Origin: Paludibacter sp.
GTDB lineage: Bacteria > Bacteroidota > Bacteroidia > Bacteroidales > Paludibacteraceae
Length of the DNA: 64,000 nucleotides
NCBI GenBank assembly: GCA_028691965.1
Contig: JAQUYE010000004.1
Span: 1 to 64,000 of the forward strand
Direction of reading: 5' to 3'
The position numbers and the translations under genes are program-made. Position 1 is the first letter of the stretch; every line of letters starts with the position of its first letter. Under the pieces are notes generated by a model. The model saw nothing but the letters and a program-made list of their open reading frames with translations. It was not told where the DNA came from and did not search any database. Below, one piece after another: positions 47,966 to 58,287 of this stretch.

Positions 47966-50900
47966 ATGGCTGATAAAATTGCAAAAAGAGGAATATCAAT
48001 ATTCATTGATGGCAAAGAAGTTTCGAATTCAGTTAAGGGTATTCGAAGTGAAATTACAAAAATGATTAATGAGCAAAATAAGATGACTATAGGTTCGAAA
48101 GAATATGTTGCTCAGAGTCGTAAAATTGGGCAATTGAAGTCATATCTTACAGAGCACAATGAGCTTCAGAAGAAGATATCTTCCGGATATGGTACCATGA
48201 ATAAATCATCCGGGAGTTTCTTTTCTCGAATGGCTAATGGGTTTAATAAGTATTTTGCTATGTCTACGGCGTTTATTGCGTCAATTACAGGTGCTTCGCT
48301 AGTATTCCGAAAATTATCTGAAGATGTGGCTAAGATGGATGATACTTATTCGGATGTTATGAAAACTACCGGCATGACTCGGGAAGAAGTGATAGCTCTA
48401 AACGAGGAGTTGAAGAAAATAGATACAAGAACTAGCCGGGAGCAACTAAATATGTTAGCCCGCGATGCTGGTAAGCTAGGGATATCAGCTAAAAAAGATA
48501 TTCTTGACTTCGTTGAAGCCGGAAATATGATTAATGTTGCCCTGGGAGAAGATCTTGGTGATGACGCAATTAAATCGATTGGTAAAATGGTTGATATTTA
48601 CAAATCATCTACTAATCAAATCCGCGATTTAAATCTTAAAGAGCAAATGTTAGCAGTAGGGTCGGCGATTAACGAGCTAGGGGCATCCTCAACGGCCAGC
48701 GAAGCATACTTAGTTGAATTTGCCGGACGACTTGGAGGGGTTTCAAAACAAGCAAAAATATCTATGGCTGATATACTTGGATTTGCAGCTTCTCTGGACC
48801 AGGATATGCAGGCTGTAGAGATGTCGGCAACAGCACTACAGAACTTTATCATGAAGTTAATGGGTGATCCTGCTAAGTTTGCAAGGCTAGCCGGACTAGA
48901 AGTTGGGAAGTTTACTGAACTGCTTAAAAACGATACAAATAAAGCAATTAAGGATGTACTGAGATCCCTTAACGAACAGGGAGGATTTCAGCAGCTGATT
49001 CCTGTTTTTCAGGAGATGGGATTGGATGGTGCACGTGCTGTTGGAGTGCTCAGTTCTATGGCTGGAAGCATTAATAAAATTGATGAAGCTCAAAAAATTG
49101 CTAATCAATCCATGTCTGAGGGCACTTCGATTTTTAATGAGTATTCTATTAAGAATAACAATATGAAGGCCGAATTGGATAAGGCAAGGAAGGCATTTCA
49201 GGAAACAGCTCTGCAGCTAGGGGAGAGCCTTAATCCTATTCTATTACAATCTACAAAATCAACAACCTACCTGATTAAAGCTCTGGTTGAGCTGCCGAAA
49301 TGGCTCAGAGAAAACAAAGGAATGCTTATCGCATTGGTGTCTGTACTTACCATTTATACCATTGCAGTTAATAAAGCCAGAATTGAAACATTACTTCATG
49401 TCGCTCTTGAAAAAACAAAGATTATTGTACAGCGAGCAGGGATAGTTTCCACACTTGCTGCAGCAGCTGCTCAGGCATTGTTTACCGGGAATTTAAGTAG
49501 AGCTGCTGCTGCCATGAGGTTGTTGAATGCTCAAATGATGATTAATCCTTATGTTGCCTTAGGTGTTGCAATCGCTGCCATAACAATTGGAATTTTTAAA
49601 TTAACAACAAGAACAACGGATGCAAAAAAAGCAATGGTTGATTTTAACGTTGAATTATTGAAAGAACAAAGAGAATTAAAAAATATTTTTGATGCTTATA
49701 AAAAAGCTAATGAAGGGACTGATCTTAAAAGTAAATTGCTGAAAACAATCAAAGAAAAGTATGGACCTTACATCAAAGATCTGATTGATGAGAAGGGAAA
49801 AATTACTGATATAGAAAAAGCACAAAAGCTAGCTAATGATGCACTACGGGATCAAATATCTCTTAAAATACGTAATCAATATATTGATGAATACACATCG
49901 AAAGAAATAAAACAGCAAGCAGAAACTCTGACTAAAATTAGAGACAGAATTCAACAATCGAAAGGTGATACGGTTGCCGATCTTATTATTGGTGAGATTG
50001 GTAATTCTATGAACGAAAATATCAATGATCCAATGATAAAGGGATTGGATAGCATGAAAAAAATTCTATCTGATTATGGATTGATGAATGGAGTGATAGA
50101 TAGGAAAGAATTTAATAGTCTGGCAAATTCACTCGCAAGTAGTTATTATCGTATTAATTTAAAGACAAATGAATTTAAAAGCATATTCAAGGCATTAGTT
50201 AAAGATGTTGGTCTGGTGGCTAAGGCTGTAGATGAAGAAGAAGAAGATGATGATGACGATCCAACATCAACTACAATAAAATATATTGAAGCCGAAAAAG
50301 CCCTTGAAAAAACTTCAAAAATAAGACAATTGGTGTTGCTTCAAATGTATGAAAAAATGCAGATTACTGAAGAGTTATATAATAAACTCAGTGAGGCAGA
50401 AACAATTCTGGCGTTGGACGAAAAACTTAAACTTCAAAAAAAATATGGTGAAGACACTATTGATACCGAACTCGCCATACAGCATGCCATGTCGAAGTTG
50501 AGCAAGGAAGATCTTAAGCGGATTGAAGAACACAATAAACTTCGTGATTCGATGACAATTAAGGAGTCGTTTGATACAGGCGAGGAAGATCCAATAATTG
50601 ATGCAGAGCGTCATACAACATCATTAAGACTCAAAATACTTGAAGCTTTCCATCAAAAAGGTCAAATATCAGAGAGAGAATACGTAGAGGGTATCGCGGA
50701 AATATATAAAAAAAATCAGCAGGAAATCAATAAATATATCAGAGATTTCAGACTTAAGAGCAATCAGGATGATTATGATAAGGCCATAATTGGCCGAAAA
50801 ACATATTTAGAAAAGGTAAAACAGATAACCAGAGAATATTGGGAAGACACATTTGCCGATGCCCAGGATGTTGCAGAAAGTATTTTGGCTGTTGCAAATG

Positions 50901-51667
50901 CAGCTGCAGAAGTAGTTTCCAATATCGTTGAGGCTGAAAGTTTGGCTATTGACGCTAAATATGCAAAACAACTTAAAGCTGCACGAAAAGCCGGAGAAGA
51001 CACTACCGAGATAGAGGAAGCAATTGAGGCTGAGAAATTGGAAATTAGAAAGAAATACGTTGATCTTGAATTCGGCATTAAAGCTGCTAGCATCATTGCG
51101 GACACGGCAATGGCAATCATGAAAATGTGGGCTGAAGGTGGTCCTGTAGCCGGCCCAATATTAGCCGTCCTGGCTGGTGCTGCTGGTGTCGCTCAACTTG
51201 CTGTTGCCAATCAACAACGTAATCAGGTTAAGAATCTCTGGACAGGAGGTTATACTGATCCTGGCGATAAATATGACCCACGTGGTATTGTGCATGCCGG
51301 TGAATTCGTTGCATCTCAAGAATCTGTTAATAACCCTCATATACGTCCGGTCCTTGATGCAATTGACATGGCACAACGACAAGGGATGGCCTCAAATGTG
51401 ACCCCGGAGTACCTTTCGAAAGCCTTACAAGCGTCTCGCCATTACGCTGAAGGAGGGTTTGTTATTATGCAACAACCCGAATCAGTAAATACATACGATT
51501 CGAACAGCAACAACGATCAAGTTGCTGTTGAGTTAATAAGAGTAATTGCCAGACTCAATGCAAAACTAGATGAGGGTATTGAGGCTTATTCTGTTGTATC
51601 TGGGCCTAATGGTAGCTCAGAGGTATCGCGTAAGTATGAGAATATGATTAAAAACGTATCAAGATGA
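47966..51667 (+). CDS. Phage tail tape measure protein
   Basis: 1233 aa, coiled-coil N-terminus, TM segments, TP901-like core. Confidence 0.85.
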   Translation: MADKIAKRGISIFIDGKEVSNSVKGIRSEITKMINEQNKMTIGSKEYVAQSRKIGQLKSYLTEHNELQKKISSGYGTMNKSSGSFFSRMANGFNKYFAMSTAFIASITGASLVFRKLSEDVAKMDDTYSDVMKTTGMTREEVIALNEELKKIDTRTSREQLNMLARDAGKLGISAKKDILDFVEAGNMINVALGEDLGDDAIKSIGKMVDIYKSSTNQIRDLNLKEQMLAVGSAINELGASSTASEAYLVEFAGRLGGVSKQAKISMADILGFAASLDQDMQAVEMSATALQNFIMKLMGDPAKFARLAGLEVGKFTELLKNDTNKAIKDVLRSLNEQGGFQQLIPVFQEMGLDGARAVGVLSSMAGSINKIDEAQKIANQSMSEGTSIFNEYSIKNNNMKAELDKARKAFQETALQLGESLNPILLQSTKSTTYLIKALVELPKWLRENKGMLIALVSVLTIYTIAVNKARIETLLHVALEKTKIIVQRAGIVSTLAAAAAQALFTGNLSRAAAAMRLLNAQMMINPYVALGVAIAAITIGIFKLTTRTTDAKKAMVDFNVELLKEQRELKNIFDAYKKANEGTDLKSKLLKTIKEKYGPYIKDLIDEKGKITDIEKAQKLANDALRDQISLKIRNQYIDEYTSKEIKQQAETLTKIRDRIQQSKGDTVADLIIGEIGNSMNENINDPMIKGLDSMKKILSDYGLMNGVIDRKEFNSLANSLASSYYRINLKTNEFKSIFKALVKDVGLVAKAVDEEEEDDDDDPTSTTIKYIEAEKALEKTSKIRQLVLLQMYEKMQITEELYNKLSEAETILALDEKLKLQKKYGEDTIDTELAIQHAMSKLSKEDLKRIEEHNKLRDSMTIKESFDTGEEDPIIDAERHTTSLRLKILEAFHQKGQISEREYVEGIAEIYKKNQQEINKYIRDFRLKSNQDDYDKAIIGRKTYLEKVKQITREYWEDTFADAQDVAESILAVANAAAEVVSNIVEAESLAIDAKYAKQLKAARKAGEDTTEIEEAIEAEKLEIRKKYVDLEFGIKAASIIADTAMAIMKMWAEGGPVAGPILAVLAGAAGVAQLAVANQQRNQVKNLWTGGYTDPGDKYDPRGIVHAGEFVASQESVNNPHIRPVLDAIDMAQRQGMASNVTPEYLSKALQASRHYAEGGFVIMQQPESVNTYDSNSNNDQVAVELIRVIARLNAKLDEGIEAYSVVSGPNGSSEVSRKYENMIKNVSR

Positions 51668-53436
51668 CAGAAATATATATTGATAAAACGGCCGTTGTAC
51701 TACCTAAAGAATTTAGTTTTAAAACTTTTGATGAAAACCCAAGGTACACGAAAAATGGCAGTTATAGCCTTGATATTGATTTATCGTTGAATAATGTTAT
51801 TAACAGTAGATTGTATCGGCACATTAACCGTATTCATAGTCGCGCAATATTCACCGGTCGAAGTGTTATAATTAAGGCTGATGGTAATAAAGAATTTGTA
51901 GGAAAAGAAGTCATCCTGGGATTCACTAATAGTACTGTTAGAATACAAATAATTGCCGGTAATTCGGATCTGAATTTTAATCTAAGAGAGGATAAGATAA
52001 GAAATCTTAATTTGGGAAGCGTGACATATAAGTTCATTAGTGATCCTGACACAAATCCGGATAATTTTTGGATAGCAGATAATGAACCTTTTGAAGTATA
52101 TCTTAATCAGCGGTATCCTTCAAAGAATTTTATCCATGCCCCTTTTTATGCTGAAGATGCCGGCCAGTTTTGTAACCAATGGTTGTACACGAACCAGTCA
52201 GCTCCAGGGATCCCTACATTAGGCCCCAATGGATTATTTGTAGCACAGCCATACATAAGTGCCATTATCAATAAAATTATCAAATACTATGGTTATACAG
52301 TCGAACACAATGATATAGAGCTTGATCAGGGTTTTTCTGAATTGTACATTGTACATGGATATAATACAAATGAATATGCAAAAATGCTGCCGGATTGGAC
52401 TGTAAAGGAATTCTTCGAGCAAATTGAAAAGTTGTTCAATTGTACATTGATTGTTAATCCGCAAAATCAGGCTGTTTCTATTGTATTTAACAATCAATAC
52501 TTCAAAACATCCGATACTAATGTCCTTAAAATGATTGATGCATATGAATGTGAGAACAATCCTGAAAATACAATTGATTATTCAAATGCAAATATTGGAT
52601 ATGATTTGGATGATTGCTTATATTATAGGTATGCCAGACTTGATAAACGTATTGATAATATGGCCTTATCGGACTCTTATGTTGATGCTGCTGATTTGTA
52701 TGCTAAAATTAATGATGCAGCAGACATACAGCGTCATATAAAGATTTTCAGTGGACCCCTTGGTGATTTTATATCCAGGAAGATACCGGACAGCACATAT
52801 TTTTTGGCTCAACGGGTTAATGAGATGAAGGATTTATCACAAAATCAGAAAGAAGATCTGGATATTACGTTTAAAATAATGCCTGCCCCAATGAAGCAGG
52901 TGATCGATTATGTATATGATATGGGATCTGTAGATAATTATCCGTATTGGAATCAGTATCCGGTTGTGCTTAAATCGGAAAAATATGACCAGGCAAATTT
53001 GGTTAATATTGACGATGTATTGACTCAGGAATTAGAGTTGCCGGAAGAAAAACTTCAAAGTAAAATGTATTTAGCTGTTTATACCGGTATGCAGCTAATT
53101 GACTATGTAAATGATGTTCCGTCATATAGTTTGCCAGGAATACCAATGTCTTATACGACATATTTAGCATCATACTTTGATGGACGACAAGAACCCAGAT
53201 TTTTCCAGTCTGGGGGGGCTTTAAAATTAGAAAGGTTAAAGGATACAAAGTATAATTCGGATGAAGTTGATACTACACGAAAGTTTAGAATATCATTTAT
53301 AGCCAACAAGAATATTGATATACGCAATTTTTTCAACTTTAACAATAAACTCTATGCTTGCATCAGGTTAGAAAAAACATTTAATCATAAGGGTTTAAAC
53401 CAAATTTTTAGTGGTGATTTTTACCCCCTGAAATAA
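51664..53436 (+). CDS. Phage tail/baseplate protein
   Basis: Follows tape measure. Confidence 0.55.
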   Translation: MTEIYIDKTAVVLPKEFSFKTFDENPRYTKNGSYSLDIDLSLNNVINSRLYRHINRIHSRAIFTGRSVIIKADGNKEFVGKEVILGFTNSTVRIQIIAGNSDLNFNLREDKIRNLNLGSVTYKFISDPDTNPDNFWIADNEPFEVYLNQRYPSKNFIHAPFYAEDAGQFCNQWLYTNQSAPGIPTLGPNGLFVAQPYISAIINKIIKYYGYTVEHNDIELDQGFSELYIVHGYNTNEYAKMLPDWTVKEFFEQIEKLFNCTLIVNPQNQAVSIVFNNQYFKTSDTNVLKMIDAYECENNPENTIDYSNANIGYDLDDCLYYRYARLDKRIDNMALSDSYVDAADLYAKINDAADIQRHIKIFSGPLGDFISRKIPDSTYFLAQRVNEMKDLSQNQKEDLDITFKIMPAPMKQVIDYVYDMGSVDNYPYWNQYPVVLKSEKYDQANLVNIDDVLTQELELPEEKLQSKMYLAVYTGMQLIDYVNDVPSYSLPGIPMSYTTYLASYFDGRQEPRFFQSGGALKLERLKDTKYNSDEVDTTRKFRISFIANKNIDIRNFFNFNNKLYACIRLEKTFNHKGLNQIFSGDFYPLK

Positions 53437-54586
53437 ATTTATCAAAACAGCTTATTCCACGCTGCTTTGTTTTTTCAAGAGCGTGCACATAACTCATGGT
53501 TTGTTTGATATCAGAATGTCCTAGTATAGTTTGTAATGTTTTAGGATTTGGGTTATTTTCAAGAAAAATTGTGGCAAACGTATGCCTGCCAGTTTTAAGT
53601 GTAACCTTCTTTTTTATATTTAACTCATCAGCTATAGTTTTAAGATATCTATTCATTGTCTGTTCGGCAGGTAGCTTTTCAAATATTTTGCCCGTATCGC
53701 GATCACCAAGTACGTCGGCAAGTATTATTCTTACCGGCATAGCCAATGGCACTGTAACTGCTTCCGGCTTTGAATTAAGTAATTTCTTACGGAAGTATGT
53801 GAAAGAAACGTTGTTGAATTGTTCTGTTCTCATATCAGCTGCATCGCCAACATGTTGAGATCCGAAACATAGAAATAAAAAGAATTGAAGAGTGGTAAAA
53901 TACTTTTTGTCTAGGTAATAATCCCGGTAAAGCAACCAAAATTTAAGTAGCTCTTCTTCCTCCAAAAACACCACATTTGGTTTTGATCTTTTAATGCTTA
54001 AATCCGAGAATGGATTATCATCCATATATCCTTCGCGGATTGCCTGCAGTACATATTTTTTAATTACACTTAGGTTTTTGTGAGCGGTATTGTCATTGTT
54101 GCCAATATCTTTTTTTAGATACACCAGGTAATCTTCCAGGAAGTCTTTCGTTATTTGCTCAAAATATAGGTCTGGTTCGTAATATGATAGCTTTTTGAGT
54201 GCTGAATTATGTAGTTTGATTGTATTAATATTGAGCCTACGTCGTGTTCTATGTAGATAATCGACGCAGTAGTCATGAAATGTTTGAAAATCGTCCGGCC
54301 GATTATATGATTTTAGAAATTTTTCTTTGGTTAACACCCGATCTTTTAAACGATATTTTACTTCTACATTATTTATCCTTGCCAGAATGTTGGTCAGTAT
54401 TAAATTTTTATCGGATGAGTAAATGTCTGATGCTTTTACTCTCATTGATTTTTCACTCCAGTCTTTTAGTGCACATTTTACTTTTGTTGAAAAATGGACT
54501 TTTTCCTTATTCAGGTAAAAGATAACCTCAATTGTACCAATGGTTTTGTTCTTTGAGCAGCGATTTTGTAGTTTGACTTTTATCAT
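53408..54586 (-). CDS. Tyrosine-type site-specific integrase
   Basis: GRHTFATIFLENNPNPKTLQTILGHSDIKQTMSYVHA catalytic region; adjacent to tRNA. Confidence 0.93.
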   Translation of the reverse strand: MIKVKLQNRCSKNKTIGTIEVIFYLNKEKVHFSTKVKCALKDWSEKSMRVKASDIYSSDKNLILTNILARINNVEVKYRLKDRVLTKEKFLKSYNRPDDFQTFHDYCVDYLHRTRRRLNINTIKLHNSALKKLSYYEPDLYFEQITKDFLEDYLVYLKKDIGNNDNTAHKNLSVIKKYVLQAIREGYMDDNPFSDLSIKRSKPNVVFLEEEELLKFWLLYRDYYLDKKYFTTLQFFLFLCFGSQHVGDAADMRTEQFNNVSFTYFRKKLLNSKPEAVTVPLAMPVRIILADVLGDRDTGKIFEKLPAEQTMNRYLKTIADELNIKKKVTLKTGRHTFATIFLENNPNPKTLQTILGHSDIKQTMSYVHALEKTKQRGISCFDKFISGGKNHH

Positions 54587-54677
54587 TTCTATTTTTGGTC
54601 TACTATTAGTTATAAGGTACTGTTAAATTGGTATAGTGGGGTAAAGTCGCAACTGATTAGTACACAGTTAAAATACA

Positions 54678-54708
54678 ATAGCTCACAGCGTTTTAGACTG
54701 TGAGCTAT
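54678..54708. terminator. Terminator-like hairpin between integrase and tRNA
   Basis: atagctcacag cgttttaga ctgtgagctat. Confidence 0.6.
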
Positions 54709-54729
54709 CTCTTAATAATGGTTAAATTG

Positions 54730-54802
54730 TGGTGCCACCAGGAATCGAACCGGGGACACAAGGATTTTCAGTCCTTTGCTCTACCAACTGAGCTATGGCA
54801 CC
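54730..54802 (-). tRNA. tRNA-Phe (GAA)
   Basis: Reverse complement folds as 73-nt cloverleaf, anticodon loop CTGAAAA, TTCGATTC T-loop. Confidence 0.95.
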
Positions 54803-54946
54803 TTGCTCTTAGCGGGTGCAAATATACGGCGATTATTTGATTCTGCAAACGGAAAACGAAAAAAAAATTGTATTTTTGCAACAATGACCTGTGGTACCTA
54901 AGCAGTACTTATGGATCTTTAAGTTGATGAAATTTTATAACTTCCT

Positions 54947-56443
54947 ATGAATCTGAATTTTGATCTTTTTATACTTGTCGCTTCAGTTCTGCTGTTCTTT
55001 AGTCTTATTGCCGGGAAGACCGGCTATAAGTTTGGTGTACCTACCTTGCTTTTATTCCTTTTTATCGGGATTATTGCAGGTAGTGGTGGAATCGGACTCG
55101 AATTCAGTTCGCCCGAAGTAGCTCAGTATATCGGGGTAGTTGCCCTGAATATTATTCTTTTCTCCGGTGGGTTGGATACCCGTGTCTCCGAGCTGCGTCC
55201 TATTGCCAGGCAAGGAGTAGTGCTGGCAACGGTAGGGGTGTTGCTTACAGCATTAATAACCGGACTGTTTATCTACTGGCTTACCAATAATATCCTGCAA
55301 AGTGTTACCTTTTCGTTGCTTGAATCCTTATTGCTGGCGGGAATTATGTCGTCGACCGATTCGGCTTCGGTGTTCTCGATTTTACGCTCCAGGAACCTGA
55401 CACTCAAAGAGAATCTTCGTCCCCTGCTTGAATTGGAAAGTGGTAGTAACGACCCGATGGCGTTTATGATAACCATCGTTTTGCTTCAGTTGCTTAATTC
55501 TCCTGAGATCAGTGGCTGGATGGTCTTGCTGAAATTCCTGCAACAGTTACTGTTTGGTGCCGGTGCCGGCTATCTGCTGGGTAAGTATGCGGTTAGGCTT
55601 ATTAATAAAATAAACCTGGATAATGATGCCCTCTACTCCGTATTGATGCTCACCATCATGTTCTTTATCTATGGGTTCACCTCGGTAATTGGTGGGAATG
55701 GGTACCTGGCAGTTTATATTGGTGGATTAATGATTGGGAATCATAAAGTAGTTCACCGCAGAAGTACAATGCGTTTTTTCGACGGACTCACCTGGTTGTT
55801 CCAGATTATTATGTTCCTCGCACTTGGATTGCTGGTTGAACCACGTGAATTGCTGCCGATAGCCGGAGTGGGAATAATTGTTGGTTTATTTATGATACTG
55901 GTTGCTCGTCCGCTGACGGTATTCCTAAGTTTTGCCCCCTTCCGTAAATTATCAACCAAAGCAAAAATATTTACTTCCTGGGTAGGATTACGCGGGGCTG
56001 TCCCGATTATCTTTGCTACCTATCCCTGGATTAACGAAGTGCCGCAGGCGAAGATGATGTTTAATATCGTTTTCTTCATCACTATTCTGTCGCTAATGGT
56101 GCAGGGTACTACTGTTTCGACCATGGCTAAATGGCTGGGCTTATCCAAAGAGACTCCTAAGCGCCCGCGCATGAAAGAATTTGAAATTGAATTTTCGGAT
56201 GATATTAAGTCGGCAACCTGTGAGATTACGGTTAACAAGGAAATGCTTCAACAGGGTTCTAATCTTCTGAATATCAATTTGCCCGAGCATACCCTGGTGG
56301 TGATGGTAAAACGAAAAGGCCGGTATTTTATCCCACGTGGCAACACCCACCTCGAGGATGGTGATTCGTTACTGGTTATAACCGACAATGAAGAAGCCAT
56401 GCGCGAAACATATCGTCAGCTCGGTATTTCTCCTCTTGAATAG
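54947..56443 (+). CDS. Potassium/proton antiporter (CPA1, NhaP2/CvrA-like)
   Basis: Multi-TM CPA fold, SSTDSASVFSILR, C-terminal TrkA-C-like domain. Confidence 0.88.
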   Translation: MNLNFDLFILVASVLLFFSLIAGKTGYKFGVPTLLLFLFIGIIAGSGGIGLEFSSPEVAQYIGVVALNIILFSGGLDTRVSELRPIARQGVVLATVGVLLTALITGLFIYWLTNNILQSVTFSLLESLLLAGIMSSTDSASVFSILRSRNLTLKENLRPLLELESGSNDPMAFMITIVLLQLLNSPEISGWMVLLKFLQQLLFGAGAGYLLGKYAVRLINKINLDNDALYSVLMLTIMFFIYGFTSVIGGNGYLAVYIGGLMIGNHKVVHRRSTMRFFDGLTWLFQIIMFLALGLLVEPRELLPIAGVGIIVGLFMILVARPLTVFLSFAPFRKLSTKAKIFTSWVGLRGAVPIIFATYPWINEVPQAKMMFNIVFFITILSLMVQGTTVSTMAKWLGLSKETPKRPRMKEFEIEFSDDIKSATCEITVNKEMLQQGSNLLNINLPEHTLVVMVKRKGRYFIPRGNTHLEDGDSLLVITDNEEAMRETYRQLGISPLE

Positions 56444-56466
56444 AAAACAATTAATAGATACAATCA

Positions 56467-56904
56467 ATGAAAAAAGCAATTATTACTACTGAAAAAGGTG
56501 TTATGAAGGTGGAGTTCTACGAAAAAGATGCTCCCAATACAGTGAAAAATTTCTGTGATCTGGCGCAGAAAGGGTTTTATAACGGACTCACTTTTCACCG
56601 GGTTATTCCGGATTTCGTAATTCAGGGCGGATGTCCCGATGGAACCGGAGCAGGCGGCCCGGGTTATTCGATCGATTGCGAACTCGACGGTGACAATCAA
56701 TTCCACGACCGGGGTGTGTTGTCTATGGCTCATGCAGGTCGAAATACAGGTGGATCGCAGTTTTTCATTTGTCATAGTCGCCGGAATACTGCTCACCTGG
56801 ATCGTCGCCATACCTGTTTTGGTAAAGTAGTCGAAGGTGTCGATGTAATCGATGATATTCGTCAGGGTGACAAGATGATTACCATTGAGGTGATTGAAGA
56901 GTAA
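56467..56904 (+). CDS. Cyclophilin-type peptidylprolyl isomerase
   Basis: [35 protein letters not shown]. Confidence 0.95.
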   Translation: MKKAIITTEKGVMKVEFYEKDAPNTVKNFCDLAQKGFYNGLTFHRVIPDFVIQGGCPDGTGAGGPGYSIDCELDGDNQFHDRGVLSMAHAGRNTGGSQFFICHSRRNTAHLDRRHTCFGKVVEGVDVIDDIRQGDKMITIEVIEE

Positions 56905-56938
56905 AAAAAAATGCCGGAGTTTAATCCGGCATTTTTTT
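56905..56938. terminator. Bidirectional terminator
   Basis: aaaaatgccgg agtttaat ccggcattttt. Confidence 0.85.
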
Positions 56939-58154
56939 ATTCTGCTACTAACTGGTCGACCAGACTGTTGAAGTCGCGTTTGAATTCTTCGTAAAAGAGT
57001 CCCGTTGCCGGTCCGTTGAACCCGGTATGTATTTTACGAACCTTCCCCTTTTTATCGATAAAGAAGGTAGTAGGGTAGCTGTTGATCTTTTCGAGTTCAG
57101 GTAATGCCTTTCCGGTGGATTCACGGCCTGCTTGTCCGCCGAATAAGATCTCATATTCAGTATTGTAACGTTGCTTAAGCCGTTGCAAAGTGCCTTGTGC
57201 ATAGCTGAAGTCATCCTTTCGTTCGAAGGCGAGTCCTACCACTTCTACACCCCTGTCGCGATTAGCGCTATACCAGGGCGATAGAAATGCCATCTCATCG
57301 AGGCAGTTGGGGCACCAGCTGCCGAGTACTGACACAATAAGCACTTTGTCACGGTAGCGTTCGTCGTTAATGGAGATGATTTGTCCTTCGGTGTTGGGCA
57401 GACTAAAACTTAGTGTTTCCATGCCGGGTTTCATGGATGTCAGGCTATAAGGGTCGGCCAGTCCGGCTTGCTCGTTTCGTTTGCCTATCATCTTTGTCTT
57501 GCTGCGTGTGGTATACAGAATACCCTCAAAAGCATCGTTTCCATCGAAGGTGATTTCGAGAAGGTAAGGACTCAGGCCTGCAAAAGCGGAAAGTTGTATC
57601 CCGTTTTCAGTATAGTTTCCTTCCAGAAAACGAAGGTCTCCGAAACTGGTGAGAACCGATCCTGTAACAGTAGTACCCTCACTTTTAAAGATACCAACAT
57701 TATTTGCAGTATCCCCTTCTTCGCTGATAAATAAAACTTCCCATTTACCGTCTATCTTCACCAAAGAAGGTTGTGAAACAGGTTCGAAGCGTTGCTTATT
57801 GCCATATTCTGCTTTAAAGGGCACGCCGGGATCGTTTTCAATGTAATTCTTAATAAACAAGCCTTCGAGGGTGTGGTTGTTCAGGACTGCCTCTATCCGG
57901 GTATCATAGGCTTCGATGGGGATCGTAATGCTGTCGCCGTTTATAACGCAATTTTTAAGTTCAACCCGTTCTTCTCCGTTCATGAGAACCACCATGGCTG
58001 TATCGGTATGTGCGTATTTCAATTCAATCAGAAACGGAGCTGCTTTTTCAACGAGTGCAAGCTCGGCACGCCATATGCCATCGTGTAGGTGTGAATGGTC
58101 TCCGCAGCTTATAAAAGTGCTGATTATTACTGTTATAATAGCTAGTTTTTTCAT
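56937..58154 (-). CDS. TlpA-like thioredoxin-fold lipoprotein
   Basis: VLGSWCPNCLDEMAFL; lipobox TFISCGD. Confidence 0.88.
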   Translation of the reverse strand: MKKLAIITVIISTFISCGDHSHLHDGIWRAELALVEKAAPFLIELKYAHTDTAMVVLMNGEERVELKNCVINGDSITIPIEAYDTRIEAVLNNHTLEGLFIKNYIENDPGVPFKAEYGNKQRFEPVSQPSLVKIDGKWEVLFISEEGDTANNVGIFKSEGTTVTGSVLTSFGDLRFLEGNYTENGIQLSAFAGLSPYLLEITFDGNDAFEGILYTTRSKTKMIGKRNEQAGLADPYSLTSMKPGMETLSFSLPNTEGQIISINDERYRDKVLIVSVLGSWCPNCLDEMAFLSPWYSANRDRGVEVVGLAFERKDDFSYAQGTLQRLKQRYNTEYEILFGGQAGRESTGKALPELEKINSYPTTFFIDKKGKVRKIHTGFNGPATGLFYEEFKRDFNSLVDQLVAE

Positions 58155-58287
58155 CATATTGTAAATTTGTGGAAGCAAAAGTAAACAATTTAACAAGAAT
58201 TCAAAACGGCTCAGACAGTCTTTTTAATGTATAGTACCATTTTTATATGTCAGAGCTATTCCTGATATTTGCAGAAATAGAAATTGT

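Larger units (their letters stand above)
12220..54741. mobile_element. Integrated tailed prophage (~42.5 kb) in tRNA-Phe
   Basis: Direct repeat gtggtgccaccag at 12220-12232 and 54729-54741; integrase next to tRNA; full set of phage modules between. Confidence 0.88.
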
